Shown: in pieces, positions 1-5,770 of the stretch
How positions within the stretch are numbered: position 1 is the stretch's first letter
Layout of the letters: each line of letters starts with the position of its first letter
DNA from: Bacteroidota bacterium
GTDB lineage: Bacteria; Bacteroidota; Bacteroidia; Bacteroidales; Tenuifilaceae
Assembly: GCA_023406715.1 (NCBI GenBank)
Contig: JAEXVC010000216.1
Coordinates: 1-20,908 of the forward strand
Direction of reading: 5' to 3'
Length of the DNA: 20,908 bases
Translations under genes and position numbers: made by a program
Notes under the pieces: generated by a model
The model's database searches: none
The model's input: only the letters and a program-made list of their open reading frames with translations
Told to the model about the DNA's origin: nothing

Positions 1-794
1 GTTGTGGTTGACCAAGGCCAAACAGAATTCACATACACCCCATACTTAGTAATTGTACGACCCGAAGAGTAACCTTGGTTAAAACCTGAACCCAACAACG
101 ACTGCTCCGAGGAAACACCAGTATCAATAAGCCCAACAGTAACACCACTACCTGTACTGTAACTCCAAGCGCTAGGAATATTATGTTTGTAGTAAGTCCA
201 AGAAACCTGACAATTTGGAGCAACAACGGTATAATCGCCTGAATTAATTGTCTCAGGATCGGTATTGCAACCAGAATCGCTCTTTGCCATTGGCTCAAAA
301 TCGAAATAGCGGTAACCCGAAGGTTCCATATAGCGAATCTTCGTGTTCATTTTGAGAGCAATAATAGTTTCAATGCTCGACACGTAAACATCAATAAAAT
401 TAAGTTCCTTTCCTTCGGTTATAAGAATATTTTCGCCCTTTCGAGTTTTATCTGTTAAATCCTTTTCAAGACTTACAATTTGCTCAATAATCTCCTTCTT
501 GACCTTCTCTGAACTTTTTGAGTTAACCGCAGCAAATGGTTGTTCATCGAAACCAATGGTTAAAATATTGTTACCATGGGTAAGTGCGCTCCAAAGCACA
601 AACACATCGGCCTTATTCCAATCAAAATCGCCAGTCCTATTAAGTGTTTCCCGAATGATATTGTTGATCTCCTGACCTGTAAGTGGGGTTTTAGGATAAA
701 CCTCCTTATATGATTCTTTCGGACCATCATCATTCTTACAGCCAGCAAGGGAAATTAAGGTTAAAACAATAACCCAAATACTAATCTTCTTCAT
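1..794 (-). CDS. S8 (subtilisin-like) serine peptidase lipoprotein, N-terminal part, runs off the left edge
   Basis: This reading frame on the minus strand starts at the ATG complementary to 792-794 and stays open to base 1, giving 264 codons of a longer gene. Residues 1-19 form a lipoprotein signal peptide (hydrophobic stretch, lipobox SLAGC, Cys19), and the mature protein begins CKNDD, which resembles the acidic surface-export signal of Bacteroidota lipoproteins. Residues 20 to about 205 look like a propeptide or linker region without a motif I recognise. Residues 218-226 read VTVGLIDTG, the strand and catalytic-aspartate motif of the subtilase family (Asp224). The catalytic His and Ser would lie beyond the edge and cannot be checked. 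It is likely an exported or surface-anchored protease. It is divergent from the RidA-family gene across a 217-base spacer. No strict TAnnTTTG box was found for it. The subtilase call is good; substrate unknown. Confidence 0.8.
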   Translation of the reverse strand, partial: MKKISIWVIVLTLISLAGCKNDDGPKESYKEVYPKTPLTGQEINNIIRETLNRTGDFDWNKADVFVLWSALTHGNNILTIGFDEQPFAAVNSKSSEKVKKEIIEQIVSLEKDLTDKTRKGENILITEGKELNFIDVYVSSIETIIALKMNTKIRYMEPSGYRYFDFEPMAKSDSGCNTDPETINSGDYTVVAPNCQVSWTYYKHNIPSAWSYSTGSGVTVGLIDTGVSSEQSLLGSGFNQGYSSGRTITKYGVYVNSVWPWSTT

Positions 795-970
795 TTGTTT
801 TTAGTTTAGTTGGTTAATAAATAAGGTTGTGTAGGTAATAACACAAAGAATTGTACGAAATATAGTACTATTTTTAAATTAAAGCACAAATAGATTGTGC
901 AAAATACTGTTTAACTGACAGATAAAGGACAAATAAAGAAAAAATGACAATAATTTCAATTTGGTTGTTT

Positions 971-978
971 TATCTTTG
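971..978 (+). promoter_or_regulatory. Bacteroidota -7 promoter box TATCTTTG for the RidA-family gene
   Basis: TATCTTTG matches the Bacteroidota primary-sigma consensus TAnnTTTG and lies 33 bases before the start codon at 1012. A clear -33 TTG element at the ideal distance was not seen. The same octamer occurs at 20390-20397 in front of the response-regulator gene. Confidence 0.6.
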
Positions 979-1011
979 CTACAGAAAAGTGAAAAAACAA
1001 AAAATTAACCC

Positions 1012-1383
1012 ATGAGAATAATTGAAACACCGGATATGCCAAAGAGTAACGGACATTACTCGCAATGCATAGAACATAATGGTATACTATACCTTGCAGG
1101 ACAACTACCCCGCATTCCTGAAACAAGAACTATTCCTGAAGGCATTGAGGCGCAAACACATCAGGTTTTGAGTAACATTGGGAGAATACTCTTTGAAGCA
1201 GGTAGTGGCAAGGATAAAGTCCTACAAGTGCGGATTTATGTTTCTGATATAAAGCACTGGGATACTGTAAACGGTATTTACGCCAACTTTTTTGGAGAGT
1301 ATAAACCAGCACGTACAGTAATCCCTACCAGAGATTTGCACCATGGGGCATTAATAGAAGTAGAGGTAACAGCCCACGTATAA
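1012..1383 (+). CDS. RidA/YjgF/Rid-family protein (enamine/imine deaminase family)
   Basis: The 123-residue length is typical of Rid-family trimers. Proteins of the RidA subgroup hydrolyse reactive enamine/imine intermediates released by PLP enzymes such as threonine dehydratase, protecting cytoplasmic metabolism. Visible family landmarks are a Tyr near the N-terminus (Tyr16, in GHYSQ), the LAGQLP strand-turn (28-33), EAQTHQVLSNI (46-56), and the C-terminal block with Arg101 (KPART) and Glu116 (LIEVEV). Arg101 and Glu116 correspond to the carboxylate-binding Arg and active-site Glu of RidA. The loop between them reads RDLHHGAL rather than the usual LP-containing segment, so the protein may belong to a less-studied Rid subgroup. 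It is monocistronic, with its own -7 box at 971-978 and a 347-base gap downstream. Family call strong; exact substrate open. Confidence 0.88.
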   Translation: MRIIETPDMPKSNGHYSQCIEHNGILYLAGQLPRIPETRTIPEGIEAQTHQVLSNIGRILFEAGSGKDKVLQVRIYVSDIKHWDTVNGIYANFFGEYKPARTVIPTRDLHHGALIEVEVTAHV

Positions 1384-1522
1384 TGATGCGTTGCTAAAAA
1401 CTACCATAAACAAATAGAATTTACCCTTGAAAAAAGAATAGTGTAATGTGTTTATAAAAATTCAGGATTTTTCTTTTTTGAGAGTTCACAATAGCACTAA
1501 AAACATTTTTTATTCACCATAC

Positions 1523-1629
1523 TTAAACTCTACTATTTTATTTAAAAAAAATAAAAAACATCAAATCATATATACAAATTTTAGTTAAATAAATCTTAAT
1601 CAGATTTTTAATTTAATATTAAACTCTAC
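1523..1629 (+). repeat. 11-base direct repeat TTAAACTCTAC upstream of the phosphate operon
   Basis: TTAAACTCTAC occurs at 1523-1533 and again at 1619-1629, 96 bases apart start to start. Both copies are followed within a few bases by TATTTTATT. They lie 161 and 65 bases before the -7 box at 1694. The exact repetition of an 11-mer that is not simple A/T sequence, in a promoter region, suggests paired binding sites for a regulator. A remnant of a small duplication is the alternative. Confidence 0.4.
1591..1607. promoter_or_regulatory. Inverted repeat AAATCT-N5-AGATTT, possible operator
   Basis: A perfect 6-bp inverted repeat with a 5-base spacer (TAATC) lies between the two direct-repeat copies, about 90 bases before the -7 box. 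The geometry suits a dimeric regulator, but in such AT-rich sequence a chance match is possible. Confidence 0.3.
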
Positions 1630-1693
1630 ATTGTTATTTTATTAGCAACTAAATTACTTAACTAGAAATTGACTTTTGGGAATTATTAATTCA

Positions 1694-1701
1694 TAACTTT
1701 G
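1694..1701 (+). promoter_or_regulatory. -7 promoter box TAACTTTG for the phosphate operon
   Basis: TAACTTTG matches TAnnTTTG exactly and lies 30 bases before the DUF47 start codon. TTG at 1669-1671 (22-base spacer) and TTTG at 1675-1678 (15-base spacer) are candidates for the -33 element; neither is at the ideal spacing. Confidence 0.55.
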
Positions 1702-1730
1702 TTAAGTTGCAATAACTTAATAGTTCAGAA

Positions 1731-2378
1731 ATGATAAAGTTTAATAATTCCAAAAAAGTAATTGAACTTCTAGATAATTTCTTCGACACTGTAGATCAAG
1801 GTGTGCTTGTATTTAAAAATGGTGTCAACAATTATCTGTACGGGAACACCGAGAACTTTAATGACAACTTGGCAAATCTAATTAAACTAGAGTCTAACGC
1901 CGATTTGCTCAGGCGTGAAATAGAGAACCTACTCTACTCTCAGTCTCTTATGCCCCAATTTCGAGGCGATATTCTAAAATTACTTGAGGATATGGACACT
2001 ATTATCGACATTACAAAGGGAAACCTTGCACAATTTGATGTTGAAATCCCCAATATCCCAATTGAACTAAATCAGGACTTTAGCAAGCTAACAGAATTGT
2101 CGGTATCGGCAGTTGAATCGTTAATACCTGCAGTACGAGCATTTTTCAAATCTCCGGATACAGTTAAGGATCAGTTGCATAGAGTATATTTCTTTGAAAA
2201 AGAAACGGACAAAATGGCAACGGCCATTAAAAGAAAAGTGTTCCGCGATATGCCAAATCTCAAATTAAGTGAGAAATTCCATTTACGATACTTTACTCTG
2301 CATATAGAAAACGTTTCGGACGAGGCGGAAAAAGTGGCCGACCTGCTATCAATTATGGCTATTAAACGAACTATATAA
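1731..2378 (+). CDS. DUF47/PhoU-like protein, partner of the PiT permease
   Basis: This 215-residue, all-helical cytoplasmic protein fits the DUF47 (PhoU_div) family, whose genes commonly sit directly next to pit phosphate-transporter genes and are thought to modulate transport. Acidic metal-binding-type clusters expected of a PhoU fold are visible: LESNAD (53-58), FEKETD (155-160) and HIENVSDEAE (191-200). No signal peptide or membrane segment is present. The start is the ATG at 1731, 30 bases after a good -7 box. The pit gene follows after 11 bases, so the two are almost certainly co-transcribed and perhaps translationally coupled. Family assignment is strong; the direction of control (inhibitor or activator of PiT) cannot be read from sequence. 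Confidence 0.88.
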   Translation: MIKFNNSKKVIELLDNFFDTVDQGVLVFKNGVNNYLYGNTENFNDNLANLIKLESNADLLRREIENLLYSQSLMPQFRGDILKLLEDMDTIIDITKGNLAQFDVEIPNIPIELNQDFSKLTELSVSAVESLIPAVRAFFKSPDTVKDQLHRVYFFEKETDKMATAIKRKVFRDMPNLKLSEKFHLRYFTLHIENVSDEAEKVADLLSIMAIKRTI

Positions 2379-2389
2379 TATAATAAGGA

Positions 2390-4138
2390 GTGTTTCTGCT
2401 ATTTTTATCGAGTGGGTTATTCTTAGGCTGGTCGTTAGGCGCTAACGATGCTGCAAATGTTTTTGGCACGGCAGTGGGGTCAAAAATGTTACGTTTCAGA
2501 ACGGCCGCAATTATTGCCAGCATATTCATAGTTCTTGGGGCCACAATTCAGGGTGGAGGCACAACAGAAACACTAAGCAAACTCGGGGCTGTTGATGCTA
2601 TTGGTGGCGCCTTTACAGTTGCGCTATGCGCAGGGTTAACCGTTTTTGTAATGACTAAAAACAAGTTGCCCGTTTCAACAACTCAAGCAATTGTAGGTGC
2701 AATTATAGGTTGGAATTTATTCACAAAAAACAAGACAGACTACTCAATACTTACCACCATAGTATCTTCATGGATAGTAGGCCCAATTATCGGAATTATT
2801 TTCGCCGCACTACTTTTCATTTTTGTCCGATGGTTACTACACAAATTGCAAATTCACCTCATAAGATTAGATGGCTACATTCGTTGGGGACTAATTATTG
2901 TGGGTGCATTTGGAGCCTACAGCTTAGGAGCAAATAATATTGCCAATGTGGTTGGCGTATTTATTGGTTCTGCCCCTAATTTAGCCATTGATTTAGGTGT
3001 TTTTCAAATAAACGGAGAACAACTAATATTCTTACTAGGAGGAATTTCTATTGCTGTAGGTGTTTTCACTTATGGTTCAAAAGTAATGGAAACCGTTGGC
3101 GAGGGAATTATGAATCTTTCCTCTGAAGCAGCAATAGTTGTTGTTTTGGCGCAAGCCTTAGTGTTATTTATTTTTTCGTCCACTGGATTATCCAATTTTC
3201 TAGAATATATAGGGCTACCCAGAATTCCGTTGGTTCCTGTTTCGAGTTCGCAGTTAGTGGTTGGAGCTGTTATTGGAATTGGATTAGTAAAGGGGGTGCA
3301 GGAAATAAAATTCAAAACATTAAGAGGAATTCTGCTTGGATGGATAATTACACCAGTTGCTGCATGTATCCTCTCATTCTTCGCCTTATTTTTCATTCAA
3401 AATGTATTCAATCTATCGGTAACAAATTCAGTTGAATCTTCTGCAATTGAGCAAATTAAAAACAAACCTATTACAGCAGATGCAGCAACAACAACGATAA
3501 ACATGGTATGGCCATTTGCTCTTATAGTAATTGCAGCAATTGTAACATTACTTATTTACTATATTATAGTACAACAAAGATTAAGGGTTAAGGCACAAAA
3601 TGAACTTTACAAAAAACAGAGCGATTTTTTTGCAGCCCAACAAGCATTAACAGATCTCGAACTCAAAACTATACGACTCGAAAACTCATCACTTTCAAAC
3701 AAATTAGAGTTTAAACGCAAAGAATTGGTCAATTACGCTTTAAATATTATTGAACAACAGAACTTTTTGTCATCAATTCTTGAAAGTTTAACGGAAGTAA
3801 AAAACATAAAAAGTGATACGGAGAAATCGGCCAAAATAGATGGGTTAATTATTCTGATTAAGCAAAAAATGAATAATTCCGACAAGGTAAAGGATTTCAA
3901 TGTTGAGGCGGAAAAAATGCATCGCGACTTCTATCACCGCCTATCCGACCAGTTTCCTGAACTTACCGAGAACGACAAACGATTAGCAACCTTGCTCCGA
4001 CTAGGATTCTCATCAAAAGAAATTGCACCACTATTAAATATATCGCCTAAAAGTGTTGAGATTTTACGCTATAGATTAAGGAAAAAAATCAACCTAAATA
4101 AAGGCGACAACTTAATTGAATTCATCAATAACCTATAA
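2390..4138 (+). CDS. pit: PiT-family phosphate permease fused to a coiled coil and LuxR-type HTH domain
   Basis: Residues 1 to about 393 form a PiT/PHO4 permease that imports inorganic phosphate across the inner membrane. The inverted-repeat signatures are both visible: GANDAAN (17-23) with PVSTTQAIVGAIIGW (94-108), and GANNIAN (180-186) with PVSSSQLVVGAVIGIG (283-298). The second signature has Asn183 where the first has Asp20. The last membrane segment (about 373-393) is followed by basic QQRLRVK, placing the C-terminus in the cytoplasm. Residues about 400-500 are charged, coiled-coil-like and include KRKELVNYALNIIEQQNFL. Residues about 524-581 are a GerE/LuxR-like helix-turn-helix, with LTENDKRLATLLRLGF, SSKEIAPLLNISPKSVE and RYRLRKK. 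That output module normally ends Bacteroidota propeller-type regulators, not transporters. The start used is the GTG at 2390, which overlaps an AGGAG tract; an in-frame stop at 2384 excludes a longer N-terminus. I infer a transporter that could also regulate genes. Confidence 0.85.
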   Translation: MFLLFLSSGLFLGWSLGANDAANVFGTAVGSKMLRFRTAAIIASIFIVLGATIQGGGTTETLSKLGAVDAIGGAFTVALCAGLTVFVMTKNKLPVSTTQAIVGAIIGWNLFTKNKTDYSILTTIVSSWIVGPIIGIIFAALLFIFVRWLLHKLQIHLIRLDGYIRWGLIIVGAFGAYSLGANNIANVVGVFIGSAPNLAIDLGVFQINGEQLIFLLGGISIAVGVFTYGSKVMETVGEGIMNLSSEAAIVVVLAQALVLFIFSSTGLSNFLEYIGLPRIPLVPVSSSQLVVGAVIGIGLVKGVQEIKFKTLRGILLGWIITPVAACILSFFALFFIQNVFNLSVTNSVESSAIEQIKNKPITADAATTTINMVWPFALIVIAAIVTLLIYYIIVQQRLRVKAQNELYKKQSDFFAAQQALTDLELKTIRLENSSLSNKLEFKRKELVNYALNIIEQQNFLSSILESLTEVKNIKSDTEKSAKIDGLIILIKQKMNNSDKVKDFNVEAEKMHRDFYHRLSDQFPELTENDKRLATLLRLGFSSKEIAPLLNISPKSVEILRYRLRKKINLNKGDNLIEFINNL

Positions 4139-4149
4139 ACTTTAACGGT

Positions 4150-5748
4150 ATGAGAAAAACTAAACAAATCATTCTTGTTCTGCTTTTAGTAATTGGCTGG
4201 TCTACAATTAACCAAGTCCAAGCGCAAGAGCATAACGTAACAGGAACAATAACGTCTAGCATTGACGGTAAACCTGTAAGCGATGTTAAGATTAGGGTGA
4301 AAGGCGAAAAAGAAATTGCCGGAACAAGCGATGCCAATGGCTATTACTCCATAAAAGTAGGAGTAAATACCTCGGGACAACTTGTTTTTGTTCATCCCAA
4401 TTACGATATAATGGACATTAATATTAATAACAGATCCGTTGTTAATGTTACTTTGGAGTCGAATGTAAGGTTCAATGCTTACGGACAACAGGTTGATCGA
4501 CTCCCTTTAACTGGAGAAAGTCGGAACGGCATTTTGGTTTTTGAAGCTCCAGATCAATCATACAAAACATGGTTCGACCTAAGGGTTAATTTTGATGGAG
4601 CAAAGTATTTCGATAATGACACTTACAACAAACTTGGAGACGGTGTTACCATTCGTCGTTTGCGTTTTGCAATGAAAACAGTTCTATATAAACATTGGAC
4701 TGGAGAGGTAGACTTGAATTTTTCGGGTGGAAATCTGGATGTGAAGGATGCATTTTTGGGCTACAGGTCCGATCCTCATAAGTATTACTTTAAAGCAGGG
4801 TACTTTAAGGAGCCAATATCTATGGAGACAACAACAACATCAAGGTATCAAACTTTCATAGAGGAACCATATATGACAGCGTTTGCACCTGCACGTCAAC
4901 TTGGTTTTAATGTTTCAAAATGGGATACCCGTTACTTAATTGTAGCCGGCGTTCATTTTCAGGATGTAGAAAACGCTGAAGTAACAACATGGTCACAGGA
5001 CGAGAACAAGGCCAATGGAACAGACGAAGGCATTTCCTATACTGGAAAGTTGGTATTTCGTCCTATCAACAAAGATCACAAGCTAATCCATTTAGGAGTA
5101 GCTGCTTCTTGGCGCAAGCCAAAAACCAGTTGGGAGGTTCAAAATGCCTACAGAATATCGATGCGCGACATGACCAACATCAGCCGGAAAAAATACTTAG
5201 ATACCGACAATATTCCTTTTGTGGAAAATTACTCAATTTTCGGAAGCGAGCTGTCCGCTGCATACAACAACATTAAGTTCTCGAGCGAATATATTAACAC
5301 CAAGTTAAACAGAAAAACAGGCTACGAAGACTATAAAGCTAATGCAATTTATGCCTCTTTATCGTACTTAGTATTTGGTGGTAAGTATAATTACAACGAG
5401 GAAGAAGGCGAATTCTCGCAAATTACCCGTGGACGTAAATGGGGCGATATAGAATTGGCATTCCGCTATGACTATGTAAACCTTAACGATAAAACTGCTA
5501 ACATTATGGGAGGTAGCGCCAATGCATTCACCTATGGTGTTACTTACCACGCTAACCCTAATGTGAAGTTTATGCTAAACTACACAATGATTAACCACGA
5601 TAGGTACGCAAATGGCAAGGGCAAACTTTATGTAGGTCATGATGCGTTAGGAAATCTAACCACCGATTACACTAAAGTTGTTGATAGCGATGGTAAATCG
5701 GGAGACGACTACAGTTTTATTCAATTCAGGTGCGAAATTGACTTCTAA
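4150..5748 (+). CDS. OprP/OprO-like porin with N-terminal carboxypeptidase-regulatory-like domain
   Basis: This 532-residue outer-membrane protein has a Sec signal peptide (1-25, cleavage likely after VQA). A carboxypeptidase-D-regulatory-like beta domain follows (about 28-104: VTGTITS, GKPVSDVKI, TSDANGYYSI, VVNVTLES). The rest is a beta-barrel resembling the phosphate-selective porin O/P family, with diagnostic stretches IRRLRFAMKTVLYKHWTGEV, DVKDAFLGY, AGYFKEPISME and AFAPARQLGF. The C-terminus ends in Phe (CEIDF), as barrel proteins do. It lies 11 bases after pit in the same operon, which supports a role in passing phosphate or a phosphorylated compound across the outer membrane. Ion selectivity cannot be proven here, because many Bacteroidota members of this family are uncharacterised. 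The regulatory-like N-terminal domain is typical of Bacteroidota outer-membrane proteins, but no TonB-dependent plug is present. Confidence 0.85.
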   Translation: MRKTKQIILVLLLVIGWSTINQVQAQEHNVTGTITSSIDGKPVSDVKIRVKGEKEIAGTSDANGYYSIKVGVNTSGQLVFVHPNYDIMDININNRSVVNVTLESNVRFNAYGQQVDRLPLTGESRNGILVFEAPDQSYKTWFDLRVNFDGAKYFDNDTYNKLGDGVTIRRLRFAMKTVLYKHWTGEVDLNFSGGNLDVKDAFLGYRSDPHKYYFKAGYFKEPISMETTTTSRYQTFIEEPYMTAFAPARQLGFNVSKWDTRYLIVAGVHFQDVENAEVTTWSQDENKANGTDEGISYTGKLVFRPINKDHKLIHLGVAASWRKPKTSWEVQNAYRISMRDMTNISRKKYLDTDNIPFVENYSIFGSELSAAYNNIKFSSEYINTKLNRKTGYEDYKANAIYASLSYLVFGGKYNYNEEEGEFSQITRGRKWGDIELAFRYDYVNLNDKTANIMGGSANAFTYGVTYHANPNVKFMLNYTMINHDRYANGKGKLYVGHDALGNLTTDYTKVVDSDGKSGDDYSFIQFRCEIDF

Positions 5749-5770
5749 AAGTTAAAAAAAACATCACGAT

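Larger units (their letters stand above)
1384..1730. other. 347-base AT-rich intergenic control region upstream of the phosphate operon
   Basis: No credible coding frame was found. The region is very AT-rich and holds an 11-base direct repeat (1523-1533 and 1619-1629), a 6-bp inverted repeat with a 5-base spacer (1591-1607) and a -7 promoter box (1694-1701), listed separately. An A-rich/T-rich pair at about 1430-1438 and 1471-1479 could fold but is too low in complexity to call a terminator for the RidA gene. Confidence 0.6.

Noticed and set aside
29..298. 89-codon hydrophobic minus-strand frame
   Set aside because: It is an alternative frame of the S8 peptidase on the same strand; the peptidase frame has a lipobox and the subtilase Asp motif and runs the full length.
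795..1011. A minus-strand promoter for the S8 peptidase gene
   Set aside because: Only one-mismatch forms of the -7 consensus were seen (for example TATATTTC near 860), so no specific site is called.
1430..1482. A-rich and T-rich complementary segments after the RidA gene as a terminator
   Set aside because: The pairing is almost only A:T homopolymer with a loop of about 30 bases, so it is explained by base composition.
3070..3396. 108-codon open frame on the minus strand inside the permease gene
   Set aside because: It lies wholly within the well-supported pit frame, has no family resemblance or promoter, and reads as an antisense shadow.
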